This document shows, piece after piece, positions 16,294-24,892 of a stretch of DNA of 31,347 nt. Source of the DNA: Lachnospiraceae bacterium (GTDB taxonomy: Bacteria > Bacillota > Clostridia > Lachnospirales > Lachnospiraceae); NCBI GenBank assembly GCA_003979345.1, contig RYVZ01000033.1:1-31347 (forward strand), given 5' to 3'. The position numbers and the translations under genes are program-made. Position 1 is the first letter of the stretch, and every line of letters starts with the position of its first letter. The notes under the pieces are model-generated. The model ran no database searches. It was not told the origin of the DNA and worked only from the letters and a program-made list of their open reading frames with translations.

Positions 16294-17232
16294 ATGTCTG
16301 TTCAGGCTTTTGAGCCCTTTATCACAATCAAAGATTACGGTTATCATGAAACAAGAACACATGTTCCGAATATACGTTCTATTATAATAGAAGTGTCAGA
16401 TGAATTCAAGCATAAAATAATACGTTTGCACCAATTCATCATCAATATGATCTTAACATGCGGGCTTTGCAGTATGTTCATTCTGATACATAAAGCGCTT
16501 GGAAACTGGCTGCTTGTTGTCTTCAGCGGAGTCCTGTTTGTACTGATTCTGTTGATCGCATTTTTGTTTCCCGTCTTTTCCAAAATATTTAATAAATTTG
16601 AACCGCTGCCTGACGGAGAGCTGCGCGGGAGGCTGTGTGAACTTCTTGAAAAAAACAATTGTACAGTCAAAGAGATCAAAGTCATGGACGGCTCCAAACG
16701 TTCCAGTAAGGCGAATGCTTATTTCACCGGCTATGGAAAAATGAAAACGATTGTTCTGTATGATACGCTGTTGGAGCAGATGACGGCGGATGAGATTGTG
16801 GCGGTGTTTGCGCATGAGATGGGTCATAATAAACATAAAGATACGTTGAAAATGCAGTTGATGAATATTGTGAATGTCGTAGTCATGGTATTGATCGCAT
16901 GGGCGCTGGTCTCCAAACCCGGTATTTATGCCGGTTTTGGGTTTTCAGGATTAAATTACGGGTTTGCATTTATTCTTTTATTCTCGGTGTGCCTATCGTT
17001 TCTGTCTCCATTTTTGGGACTGTTTTCCAGTGCTTTTTCCCGCCGTTTTGAATATCAGGCGGATCGTTTTGCAGCGGAAAACGGACACGGGCAGGCCTTG
17101 ATCTCTGCATTAAAAGTGTTATCCCGCAATTCTTTTGTCTGCCTGTCCCCTCATCCGCTGCTGGTGAAGCTCACTTACGGTCATCCGACAGTCAGCCAGC
17201 GGATCAATGCGTTGGAAGCATACGACAAATAA
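16294..17232 (+). CDS. M48 (Ste24-like) metallopeptidase, N-terminally shortened
   Basis: Membrane zinc protease related to CAAX-type Ste24 peptidases. The zinc site HEMGH is at residues 174-178 (in VFAHEMGHNKHKDT), with the third ligand Glu253 in FEYQAD. The conserved C-terminal LLVKLTYGHPTVSQRINALE is present. About four hydrophobic segments are seen. Members of this type usually have about 410-420 residues, with about 150 more before the ALGNWLLVVFSG helix. Here only about 70 unrelated-looking residues precede it, and the upstream DNA is the divergent radical SAM gene. The gene seems to have lost its N-terminal membrane part, so it may be a remnant or a shortened active form. The start is uncertain: ATG 16294 lacks a clear ribosome binding site, and 16448 is an alternative. 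Confidence 0.75.
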   Translation: MSVQAFEPFITIKDYGYHETRTHVPNIRSIIIEVSDEFKHKIIRLHQFIINMILTCGLCSMFILIHKALGNWLLVVFSGVLFVLILLIAFLFPVFSKIFNKFEPLPDGELRGRLCELLEKNNCTVKEIKVMDGSKRSSKANAYFTGYGKMKTIVLYDTLLEQMTADEIVAVFAHEMGHNKHKDTLKMQLMNIVNVVVMVLIAWALVSKPGIYAGFGFSGLNYGFAFILLFSVCLSFLSPFLGLFSSAFSRRFEYQADRFAAENGHGQALISALKVLSRNSFVCLSPHPLLVKLTYGHPTVSQRINALEAYDK

Positions 17233-17322
17233 AACAGGCTCAACTTCGACGAAATGCCCGTGGCAATATACGGCATACCGATTCTGCCATTTGCCGACAG
17301 CGGAAAGCGTGAGCCGATGCTG

Positions 17323-18654
17323 TCAATATGAGCGGCGTCGTGGCAGATACTGCACAGCGATACGGTTTTCCGGTTTTGCGTCGAACAGATAAAGTGCGGT
17401 AAGAAACAGCCATTCAAGCGGTTTCATAAGAAAATACACGATATCAGCCGCGAAACGCGAGCGGATGAGTTTTGCGACAGGAAAGCCGTACGTATCATAA
17501 AAATTCCGCACATGCCGGTGAAAACGCGGCGTGTGCTCTTCCAAAAGTTGTTCGAAGGCGTTGGCGATCATGAGCTGCCGGTTGACGATGACGGCATGTC
17601 CGTGGCGTTCGCCCATGCGGAGCGGTTTGACGATACGCCGGTGCCCGCCTGCGGCTACCGTACAAAGATAATGTCCATCTACGATCAAATTCTGCGGCGC
17701 GGTCTGTGCGGACAGCGCCCAGTCGCTGGTTTCGGTCCATGCCTTGATAAAAGCGTCCGGCTGTTGACCGAACAGGGTAAGAATGGCGATCAGAATGCCG
17801 AGCAACGGCAGCATAAGAAGAAACGCCGCCGTGCACCAATGGGAGGATTTCATCAGAAAGTGGTGACAGGCATTGAGAAAACGGCTCTGATATTTTGGCA
17901 CGGGTACAGATTCTGCCGCCGGCGTCTGTTGTCCGGTTTGTGCGTCTGCCGTATTGCTATTCTGCGGCGTGGTCGTTTTAAGTTCCTGATGCATATCTGT
18001 CCATTCCCTGATTTTATACTGCATGAGTTTGAGTATGATAAAGATACAATTGACCGCATAGAGACTAAGATAAAAGACAGACCATATCTGAACGGTCCAC
18101 ACAACAGCGATCGCCATGCCAAGATAAAGTGCGGAAAAGCATAAGACGATCATGAGCGGCGGCAGCTTTTTCAATGGTACAAACGATAATACCAGATATC
18201 CTATGACCGCGATACATATCAGTGTAAGGATAGTGGGCAGCGCTTGTGTAAAGATTGGCGCGTGCCGCTCGGCATTTTGAAGCTGGATGCTCCAATCCGC
18301 ATCATAGCGGATATCGATCAGCGGCATATAAAGCACGGTACAGAAGCCGCCCCATAAGAGCGTGATCAGTTCGATCACGCGCATTCTTTTTTTGGGGAAA
18401 AACAGGATGATCAGATTGATGACAGAAAGGATCAACGGATAGATCATAAAAAAACCGACGATCGTACCGATTGTCGCAATCTTAAAGAAGTCCGTGATAA
18501 AGTATTTGAAATCGCCTGAGGCAATACGAGATTCCGCGTACAGCGCAAATGCATAGCAGACGCCCAAAATAAAGGTGGTCAAAAGCGATGCCATAACCGT
18601 CTTATTGACAAAAAATTGAAAATACTTTTTTATCCATGATCGGATTCGTCCCAT
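17323..18654 (-). CDS. Multi-span membrane protein, possibly DUF6688
   Basis: 443-residue integral membrane protein with about seven to eight hydrophobic segments, a Gln/Thr/Pro-rich loop (about 240-265) and a conserved-looking C-terminal part. That part reads DGHYLCTVAAGGHRRIVKP, then RMGERHGHAVIVNRQLM, then HVRNFYDTYGFPVAKLI. I believe this C-terminal pattern belongs to the uncharacterised DUF6688 family, but could not test it. Many His and Arg residues face the C-terminal soluble segment. Function unknown. The ATG at 18654 was chosen because AGAGAGG lies 6 bp upstream; the longer frame from 18720 has no support. It follows the ABC exporter gene by about 100 AT-rich bp. Confidence 0.7.
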   Translation of the reverse strand: MGRIRSWIKKYFQFFVNKTVMASLLTTFILGVCYAFALYAESRIASGDFKYFITDFFKIATIGTIVGFFMIYPLILSVINLIILFFPKKRMRVIELITLLWGGFCTVLYMPLIDIRYDADWSIQLQNAERHAPIFTQALPTILTLICIAVIGYLVLSFVPLKKLPPLMIVLCFSALYLGMAIAVVWTVQIWSVFYLSLYAVNCIFIILKLMQYKIREWTDMHQELKTTTPQNSNTADAQTGQQTPAAESVPVPKYQSRFLNACHHFLMKSSHWCTAAFLLMLPLLGILIAILTLFGQQPDAFIKAWTETSDWALSAQTAPQNLIVDGHYLCTVAAGGHRRIVKPLRMGERHGHAVIVNRQLMIANAFEQLLEEHTPRFHRHVRNFYDTYGFPVAKLIRSRFAADIVYFLMKPLEWLFLTALYLFDAKPENRIAVQYLPRRRSY

Positions 18655-18709
18655 GAGAAGCCTCTCTTTCTGAAGGATTTTTGTAAAATCTAAATAAAAA
18701 TTGAAATTC

Positions 18710-18737
18710 TTAATAAGCATTTCTCTTGAAAAATCAA
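18710..18737 (-). promoter_or_regulatory. Possible promoter for the membrane protein gene
   Basis: On the - strand TTGATT (18737-18732), a 16-bp spacer and TATTAA (18715-18710) in AT-rich DNA, with a leader of about 50 nt to the ATG at 18654. Each box matches only 4 of 6, so it is weak evidence. Confidence 0.3.
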
Positions 18738-18753
18738 ATAAAATTTTGCAAAG

Positions 18754-20517
18754 TTATTTCATGCGGTCCGCCATCGTGTAAAACTCATAATACATGCCTT
18801 GAAGTGCCATCAACGTTTCGTGGTTTCCTTCTTCGACGATTCCCTCCTCCGTCAATACAAGAATCCGGTCAGAATTTTTGATACTGGAGAGGCGGTGTGC
18901 GATCGTGATCGTCGTCCTGCCTTCCGAAAGCCTGCTTAAGGATTTGGCAACGGCAAATTCGCTTTCGTTGTCGAGCGCCGAAGTCGCTTCGTCCAGGATC
19001 ATAATGGGCGGATTTTTTAAGAAAACGCGGGCAATGCTGATGCGCTGTTTCTGCCCGCCGGACAGTTTGACGCCGCGCTCTCCCACATAAGTATCGTAAC
19101 CGTCTTTCAGCTCGCTGATAAATTCGTGCGCGCCTGCCTGCTTTGCGGCGTTGACTGCTTCTTCGCGGGAAGCGCCGGGAGCGCCGTACAAAATATTTTC
19201 CATAACCGTTCCCGAAAAAAGATAGACGTCCTGCTGTACGATACCGATATTTCCGCGCAGGCTTTTTAATGTGTATTTCTTTATATCCGTGCCGTCAATG
19301 AGTATGGTTCCGCCCGTTACATCATAAAAACGCGGAATCAGGTTGCAGAGCGTTGTTTTGCCTCCGCCCGAGGGACCGACGATGGCAAGCTTTTCGCCCG
19401 GATGAATGCAGAGATTTAGATTTCGGAACACCCTGTTGTGATCGTCCGGATATTCAAAGGACACATGTTTAAAAGCAATTTCGCCTTGTGGCTTCGGCAT
19501 TTCGACCGCATCCGGCTCGTCAAAGATCTCGATGTCCGCATCCATGATCTGGAGAAATCGTTCAATGCCGGTCATACCGCGCTGAAACTGCTCCGCAAAT
19601 TCGATGATCCTGCGGATCGTGGCGATCAGTGTTGAAACGTACATGGTGTAGGCGACCAGATCACCCGCTGTGATCAATCCTTTGTTCAAAAACAGACCGC
19701 CCGCCAAAATGACAATCAGGTACATGAGTCCGTCGAATGCGCGCGTGGAGGTCTGAAATGCCGCCATGTATTTGTAAGTTTCTTTTTTAATATCCAAAAA
19801 ACGAAGGTTTCCGACTTCGAATTTTTCACATTCCATATCTTCATTGGTAAACGCCTTGACGACCTTTTGTCCGAGCAGGCTGTCTTCAATGCTTGCGTTC
19901 AGTTCGCCGATCTGCACGCGCTGTTTGGCAAACGCGCGTCTGCTTCGCCGGTTCAGCTTAATACACACGACCGCCATAACGGGTACCGTGACAAACACCA
20001 TGACTGTCAACGGGATATTGACCGTTGCTAAAATGATAAATGCGACAACTGCCTTGATTCCTGCAATGAAAAATTCCTCGGGGCAATGGTGCGCAAATTC
20101 GGTCACGTCAAAGAGATCGTTGGTAATACGCCCCATGATCTGCCCGACTTTCGTATTATTGTAGTAAGTATTGGAAAGCTGCTGTAAATGACGGTACGCA
20201 TCGCGCCGCATATCCGTTTCTATTTTGGCGCCCATCACATGACCCGCGTCAGCCATATAATAGTTGGCGAGACATTCAATGATCTTAAGAACAAGATATA
20301 ACAGGCTCATTTTGCCTATCAGCGATACGGTCAGACCCGCGATATCCTGAAGTCCCGTATTCGTGATCTTCCGGATGATCATCGGCAGCACAAGCTCGCA
20401 GAGCGTTGTTAAAGATGCACAGAATAAGTCCATGAACATGACCGCTTTGTGTTTTTTATAATAAGGAATAAACCGTTTCAGCAGTTCTCCCGTGCGATAT
20501 TCCCGATCGTTCATCAT
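18754..20517 (-). CDS. MsbA/BmrA-like ABC exporter
   Basis: 587-residue homodimer-type exporter. Six membrane helices lie between about residues 20 and 320, with the family marker GQIMGRITNDLFDV in the first intracellular part. The ATPase domain has Walker A GPSGGGKTT near 380, signature LSGGQKQRI near 485 and Walker B IMILDEATSALD near 505, with the H-loop IAHRLSS. Such proteins export lipids or drugs; the substrate is not predictable here. An AAAGGA ribosome binding site precedes the adjacent ATG codons at 20517 and 20514. It lies 36 bp downstream of rarA on the same strand and may be co-transcribed with it. Unlike the exporter pair at 9.4-13.2 kb, it has consensus ATPase motifs. Confidence 0.92.
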   Translation of the reverse strand: MMNDREYRTGELLKRFIPYYKKHKAVMFMDLFCASLTTLCELVLPMIIRKITNTGLQDIAGLTVSLIGKMSLLYLVLKIIECLANYYMADAGHVMGAKIETDMRRDAYRHLQQLSNTYYNNTKVGQIMGRITNDLFDVTEFAHHCPEEFFIAGIKAVVAFIILATVNIPLTVMVFVTVPVMAVVCIKLNRRSRRAFAKQRVQIGELNASIEDSLLGQKVVKAFTNEDMECEKFEVGNLRFLDIKKETYKYMAAFQTSTRAFDGLMYLIVILAGGLFLNKGLITAGDLVAYTMYVSTLIATIRRIIEFAEQFQRGMTGIERFLQIMDADIEIFDEPDAVEMPKPQGEIAFKHVSFEYPDDHNRVFRNLNLCIHPGEKLAIVGPSGGGKTTLCNLIPRFYDVTGGTILIDGTDIKKYTLKSLRGNIGIVQQDVYLFSGTVMENILYGAPGASREEAVNAAKQAGAHEFISELKDGYDTYVGERGVKLSGGQKQRISIARVFLKNPPIMILDEATSALDNESEFAVAKSLSRLSEGRTTITIAHRLSSIKNSDRILVLTEEGIVEEGNHETLMALQGMYYEFYTMADRMK

Positions 20518-20553
20518 TATGCATTTCCTTTCTTTATGCGGACGTTCTTAATT

Positions 20554-21897
20554 TCACTTTGCCAAACAGTCTTTGTTATATCTCCATGCCTTGATCTCGT
20601 TCAGCCGTTTATAAACGGCGGCTTCCTGACCCTGCGTTGTCGGATGGTAATAGGTTTTATCCGCAAGCTCGTCGGGCAGACAGGTCATTTTAGTCAGTTT
20701 TTCTTCGGTGTCATGCGCATATTCGTAGCCCTTGCCGTATTCTAAGTCAGCCATCAATTTGGTCGGCGCGTTGCGGATCTGCATCGGCACCGGTGAGGCA
20801 GGAAGTTCGCGGACGTCTTTTTTTGCCTGCTCACATGCGGTATAGAGCGCGTTGGATTTGGGCGCCATCGAGAGATAGACGACTGCATGCGTCAAATTTA
20901 CGTCGCATTCGGGCATTCCGTTAAAATGGCATGCCTGATAGGCGGCAACTGCAAGCGGAAGCGCGAGCGAGTCCGCCATTCCAATGTCCTCGCTTGCGAA
21001 ACGGATCAGGCGTCTTGCAATGTAAAGGGGCTCTTCTCCGCCGTCAAGCATTCTGCAGAGCCAATAGACGGCTGCGTCGGGATCGCTGTTGCGCATGGAC
21101 TTGTGCAGCGCGGAGATCATATTATAGTGTTCTTCTCCGTTTTTATCGTATAAAAGAGAACGTCTGGTGATGCACTGGGCAAGGCTTTCGTCCGTGACCG
21201 TGATCTTTTCTGCACTTATTTCCCCGTTTAAGACCGCCGTTTCCAATGTATTGAGCGCCGTGCGCGCATCGCCGTTTGCAAACCGCGCAATAACGGTAAG
21301 CTGGCTGTCGGTAATATCTATATGCTCATTGCCGTAGCCGAGCGGGTTTGTAAGCGCACGCTTCAGCATACAGACTAAATCGCTTTCTTCCAGCGCTTTT
21401 AAGACAAAGACGCGGCAGCGGGACAGCAGAGCGGCATTGATCTCAAACGACGGGTTCTCGGTCGTTGCGCCGATCAAAATGATGCTTCCTTTTTCTACAT
21501 ATGGCAGAAATGCGTCCTGCTGTGCTTTATTAAAACGATGGATCTCATCTACGAATAAAAGGGTTCGGACGCCCATATGCCGGCTGTTTTCAGCGCGCGT
21601 CATCACTTCCTTAATCTCTTTGATGCCGCTTGTCACGGCGCTGAAATCCACGAAATCTGCTTTTGTTTTTCCGGCAAGAATACGCGCGAGCGTCGTTTTG
21701 CCGACGCCGGGCGGTCCCCAAAAGATCATTGAGGAAATCTGATCGCTGTCGATTAGACGGCGCAGCATTTTTCCCTCGCCGAGCAGGTGTTTTTGCCCGA
21801 CGTATTCTTCTAAGGTCTGCGGGCGCAGTCTGCTCGCCAGAGGCGTATAGGTTCTCGCGTTTGCTGCTTCCATATCGAAAAGGGAAAGCTGTTCCAT
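20554..21897 (-). CDS. rarA: Replication-associated recombination protein A (AAA+ ATPase)
   Basis: 447-residue AAA+ ATPase of the RarA/MgsA/WRNIP1 family, which acts at stalled replication forks. The N-terminus SLFDMEAAN resembles a clamp-binding motif. Then come RLRPQTLEEYVGQKHLLG, Walker A GPPGVGKTT (61-69) and Walker B LLFVDEIH (113-120), with RFNKAQQDAF next. The C-terminal YYHPTTQGQEAAVYKRLNEIK is the conserved end of the family. Length fits (about 420-450). GGAG stands before the ATG at 21897. It heads a - strand group with the ABC exporter and the membrane protein gene. Confidence 0.95.
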   Translation of the reverse strand: MEQLSLFDMEAANARTYTPLASRLRPQTLEEYVGQKHLLGEGKMLRRLIDSDQISSMIFWGPPGVGKTTLARILAGKTKADFVDFSAVTSGIKEIKEVMTRAENSRHMGVRTLLFVDEIHRFNKAQQDAFLPYVEKGSIILIGATTENPSFEINAALLSRCRVFVLKALEESDLVCMLKRALTNPLGYGNEHIDITDSQLTVIARFANGDARTALNTLETAVLNGEISAEKITVTDESLAQCITRRSLLYDKNGEEHYNMISALHKSMRNSDPDAAVYWLCRMLDGGEEPLYIARRLIRFASEDIGMADSLALPLAVAAYQACHFNGMPECDVNLTHAVVYLSMAPKSNALYTACEQAKKDVRELPASPVPMQIRNAPTKLMADLEYGKGYEYAHDTEEKLTKMTCLPDELADKTYYHPTTQGQEAAVYKRLNEIKAWRYNKDCLAK

Positions 21898-22040
21898 AAT
21901 AGTGCTCAGCTCCTTTTTATTTGTTGATGTCCTGTAACTGGCGGCATTTGCTGCCGGAGAATCTTATGTATCTTAAAAGCATATCACATTTGCTGCTATA
22001 TTGTAACAGGTTTCTGTGGATTTCGTAGAACAAAAAACGC

Positions 22041-22070
22041 TTGCGGGAGACAGAAGATTTCGATTAGAAT
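22041..22070 (+). promoter_or_regulatory. Possible promoter for the YkgJ-like gene
   Basis: TTGCGG (22041-22046), an 18-bp spacer and TAGAAT (22065-22070), about 95 bp before the chosen start at 22165. Spacing is acceptable but neither box is a strong match. The rest of the 21898-22164 gap shows nothing else I can support. Confidence 0.3.
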
Positions 22071-22164
22071 AAAATAGAGCAGTTAAATGGAGCGGAAAAG
22101 AAACAGACAGCGAAGGTATAACCAAGTAATGCAGCCGGATCAGATAATATACAGGGAGGGGCAT

Positions 22165-22848
22165 ATGAGCGCAGAGGAGAATTTAAGGCGGATTTCGGAC
22201 GGAAAACTTTATGGTGTTCATGATATGGCAAAGATCGGCTGCCACGGCTGCGAGGGATGTTCCCGCTGCTGCCGTGGCATGGGAGAGTCCGTTATCCTTG
22301 ACCCTTATGATGCTTATCAGCTGACGACTGGTCTGGGACAGACGTTTGGGCAGCTTCTCTCTGATTCCGTTGTAGAGCTGCATGTGACGGACGGATTGAT
22401 CGTGCCGAACCTGAAGATGCGTGCGGATTCGGACGCCTGTGTGTTTCTCAATGAAAACGGACGCTGCCGTATCCATACGTTCCGTCCCGGCTTATGCCGC
22501 ATTTTTCCGCTGGGACGCAATTATGACGGCGGGTCGCTTACTTATTTTGTGCTTCGGGAAGAATGCCCGATGCCGAATAAAACAAAAGTCAGAATTGACA
22601 AATGGATTGACACGCCGAACCTGAAACAGAAGCAGGAATTTCTGATCACATGGCATGGATTTGTGAAAAAACTTCGCAGGGCGGCTGCCGGAAGCGGGGA
22701 TGCCGCGGCGCGCACGTTGAATGTCGCCGTATTGCAGAACTTTTATTTCAGATCATATGGCGGTGAAAAAGGCGCGGCGGCGTCCGGCGGATTTTATGAG
22801 GAATTTTACAGGCGGCTTGCGCAGCCTGAATTTGCGTCGATCAAATAA
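22165..22848 (+). CDS. YkgJ-family cysteine cluster protein
   Basis: 227-residue protein with an N-terminal cysteine cluster, C26-x2-C29-x2-C32-x2-CC35-36 (in GCHGCEGCSRCC), and further cysteines in NGRCRIHTFRPGLCRIFPLG and REECPM. This is the pattern of YkgJ proteins, presumed to bind an iron-sulfur cluster or zinc; no reaction is known. The ribosome binding site GGGAGGG (22154-22160) sets the ATG at 22165. Longer in-frame starts at 22087 and 22129 lack one. The C-terminal third is Ala/Gly-rich and not recognisable. Confidence 0.85.
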   Translation: MSAEENLRRISDGKLYGVHDMAKIGCHGCEGCSRCCRGMGESVILDPYDAYQLTTGLGQTFGQLLSDSVVELHVTDGLIVPNLKMRADSDACVFLNENGRCRIHTFRPGLCRIFPLGRNYDGGSLTYFVLREECPMPNKTKVRIDKWIDTPNLKQKQEFLITWHGFVKKLRRAAAGSGDAAARTLNVAVLQNFYFRSYGGEKGAAASGGFYEEFYRRLAQPEFASIK

Positions 22849-22852
22849 ACGG

Positions 22853-22981
22853 TTAATTGTGGGTGATACCGCCGCCGGCGGTAGCATTGCCGTTGATATC
22901 GCCAGAGCAGGTCAGGAAAGTACCGACATTGGCGGAACCGTTCAGGTTGCCGAGAATGTCGGCGCTGCCCCAATTTTGCAC
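22853..22981 (-). pseudogene. Possible remnant of a bactofilin-like gene
   Basis: A - strand frame of about 40 codons ends at a stop at 22853 and reads SADILGNLNGSANVGTFLTC, then SGDINGNATAGGG. Alternating Gly/Asn turns with a short strand period are typical of bactofilin (polymer-forming cytoskeletal) beta-helices. Upstream the frame runs into unrelated sequence that includes the start region of the + strand HAD gene. The stretch is visibly more GC-rich than its surroundings. It could be the tail of a lost gene; chance similarity cannot be excluded. Confidence 0.3.
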
Positions 22982-23053
22982 AATGATATACGTTATCAAA
23001 GGGTGTTTCGCAAACGCCAATTTAGTTATATTACAGGAAAGGGGCCACGTAAT

Positions 23054-23890
23054 ATGAATAACAATTTGAAATACGACACGGTTTTTTGGGACATTGATAA
23101 TACGCTGCTTGATTTTCTTGCAGCGCAGGATCGCGGGATCCGGATCAGTCTGGCGCGTTACGGCAGAAAGGCGGACGATGCGCAGCTTACCGCTTATAAC
23201 CGGATCAATCAAAAATACTGGGAAATGCTGGAGCGGGGCGAAGTCACGAAAGCGGAGCTGGAAATTGGGAGATTTCGGGAGTTTTTGACTGTTATCGGTG
23301 CGGAGAATATTGGCGGGATGTGCGTGGAGAATTCAGATGAAGATTCGGACCGGACGTGCGCGGAGAATTCAGACGGAGATATTAGAAGTACGTGCGCAAA
23401 GGGGTTGGAGGAAGACTTTGACCGGATAGCGAAAAAGATTAACGATGAATATGAGGAAACGCTTGCGTATGAGCCTGTGCTGATGGACGGCGCGGCTGAA
23501 ATCTGCGCGGCGCTTCGCGCAATGGGCGTGCGCCAGTATGCAGTGACGAACGGAGCGCCGTTCGTACAGCGCAATAAAATCGGTTTGTCCGGTCTGGGTC
23601 AATATTTTGATGCCTTGTTTATTTCGGAGGAGCTTGGTTACGTGAAACCGCAAAAAGAATTTTTTATGGAAGCGGTCAGAAAAATTCCTGATTATGATGC
23701 CGGGCGGACCATTATCATCGGGGATTCGCTGACCAGTGACATGCGCGGCGGTTTACATGCGGGAATCGACCGATGCTGGTATAATCCGAAGCATGCGCGC
23801 TGTACGGCGGATTTTCCGATTCAATATAAGATCGCTCATTTGTACGAAGCAAAGGCAATTGTTGCAGGTGAGCGGCAGGGAACCGTGTAA
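23054..23890 (+). CDS. HAD hydrolase, YjjG-like nucleotidase
   Basis: 278-residue HAD-superfamily phosphatase. Motif I is FWDIDNTLLDF (nucleophile Asp13, acid Asp15), motif II VTNGAP, motif III Lys in YVKPQKEFF and motif IV IIIGDSLTSDMRGG. This matches the YjjG group (TIGR02254), which dephosphorylates non-canonical pyrimidine nucleotides and keeps them out of DNA; substrate identity is inferred. An AGGAAAGGGG site precedes the ATG. Normal members have about 225-235 residues. The excess here comes from a triplicated 12-residue unit in the cap region (DNA 23318-23425). It is convergent with the histidine kinase gene, 14 bp apart. Confidence 0.85.
   Translation: MNNNLKYDTVFWDIDNTLLDFLAAQDRGIRISLARYGRKADDAQLTAYNRINQKYWEMLERGEVTKAELEIGRFREFLTVIGAENIGGMCVENSDEDSDRTCAENSDGDIRSTCAKGLEEDFDRIAKKINDEYEETLAYEPVLMDGAAEICAALRAMGVRQYAVTNGAPFVQRNKIGLSGLGQYFDALFISEELGYVKPQKEFFMEAVRKIPDYDAGRTIIIGDSLTSDMRGGLHAGIDRCWYNPKHARCTADFPIQYKIAHLYEAKAIVAGERQGTV
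23318..23425 (+). repeat. Three tandem in-frame 36-bp units inside the HAD gene
   Basis: Units at 23318-23353, 23354-23389 and 23390-23425. They begin ATGTGCGTGGAGAATTCAGA, ACGTGCGCGGAGAATTCAGA and ACGTGCGCAAAGG. The encoded peptides are MCVENSDEDSDR, TCAENSDGDIRS and TCAKGLEEDFDR. Units 1 and 2 are most alike; the third shares the start and the acidic end. Length is a multiple of three, so the frame is kept. Confidence 0.8.
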
Positions 23891-23904
23891 TGGTCGGGCA
23901 GGTA

Positions 23905-24822
23905 TCATTCCTGCAGGTCATTTCTGTCTGGCGAAAAAGCAATCATAATATCCAACATGCCATCTGTGTAAGAGGCGTCCATGCAGCCGCCCATATCTTC
24001 GGCGAGCGTGCGGGCGATCGAAAGTCCCAGCCCGGTAGCACCCTGCGTGCGGGCGCTTTCGACTGTATAAAACCGGTCAAAAAGCTTTGCGGTGGAGAGC
24101 GCGTCTAATTTTGGGGCGAGGTTCATAAAATGCATGACACCGTCGTCCTCCAGTAAGATATGAAGGTCGCCCGCGCTGTACTTTATGGCGTTTCCGATCA
24201 CATTAGAAAAAATGCGCATCAGCGCCTGTTTGTTCAGCGTGCGTATGACGGGAACCTCCGTAAGCCGGATATCGGGTTGGATGCCGGCTTTTATCAATGC
24301 GGCGTAATAACCCGCAATGCATTCTTCCAGTGCACTGTTGATGGAGAGTGCTTCCCGTTCATGGTAGGAGTCGACGGACAGGAATATGGAATAGCGGAAC
24401 AATTCTTCGGTAAGCTGTTTCAGCGCCTGTACGCGGTTATCAATGATGGAAAGATATTCTTTTACGACCGGGGACGCCGGTTCTTTTTCCAGCAGGCTCA
24501 TATATCCGCAGATAGCGGTCAAAGGCGTACGCAGATCATGGGAAATATTGGTGACTGCGTTTTTTAATTCCATGTCCCCATGCGTATAGCGCAGATATTC
24601 TTTTCGTAGCAGACGAATCTGTTTATCCATATCCGCTGTGAGCTGCCGCATATGCCGGTCGTGAATGGAGATATCAATTCCGACATTCGTATCCTCATTG
24701 ATACGTGCGGAAAACTCCCGCCTGAGCTTATCCGCCGCCCGGTGAAGGGCGGCTATTTTGAGTCCAAGCAGGAGGATGCAGCATACAAGTAAGACACAGA
24801 GAAAAGAAAGTATCAGAACCAT
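23905..24822 (-). CDS. Sensor histidine kinase
   Basis: 305-residue kinase with one N-terminal membrane span (residues 2-20) and almost no extracellular part. A coiled stretch follows, then the dimerisation domain with the H-box NISHDLRTPLTAICGY (phospho-accepting His95) and a HATPase domain with N-box IFSNVIGNAIKYSA and G-box GATGLGLSIARTLAEDMGG. Without a sensor domain it may read the state of the adjacent ABC transporter, as in bacitracin- or lantibiotic-type modules (inference). It is the last gene of the regulator-ATPase-permease-kinase unit. ATG at 24822 was chosen because GGGAG lies 5 bp upstream; ATG 24834 is the alternative. Confidence 0.9.
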   Translation of the reverse strand: MVLILSFLCVLLVCCILLLGLKIAALHRAADKLRREFSARINEDTNVGIDISIHDRHMRQLTADMDKQIRLLRKEYLRYTHGDMELKNAVTNISHDLRTPLTAICGYMSLLEKEPASPVVKEYLSIIDNRVQALKQLTEELFRYSIFLSVDSYHEREALSINSALEECIAGYYAALIKAGIQPDIRLTEVPVIRTLNKQALMRIFSNVIGNAIKYSAGDLHILLEDDGVMHFMNLAPKLDALSTAKLFDRFYTVESARTQGATGLGLSIARTLAEDMGGCMDASYTDGMLDIMIAFSPDRNDLQE

Positions 24823-24892
24823 ATCGTCTCCCATGATACAACAACCGCCGCACCTTGATTGTTTTGCAGTAAAGCGGGAAGCTGCTGATAAT

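Noticed and set aside
17512..18144. 210-codon + strand open frame
   Set aside because: Lies entirely opposite the membrane protein gene. Its composition (runs of basic residues and Cys) is that of an antisense shadow, and there is no ribosome binding site.
22721..23053. Long N-terminal extension of the HAD gene
   Set aside because: It overlaps the end of the YkgJ-like gene in another frame. The strong ribosome binding site at 23036-23044 marks the real start at 23054.
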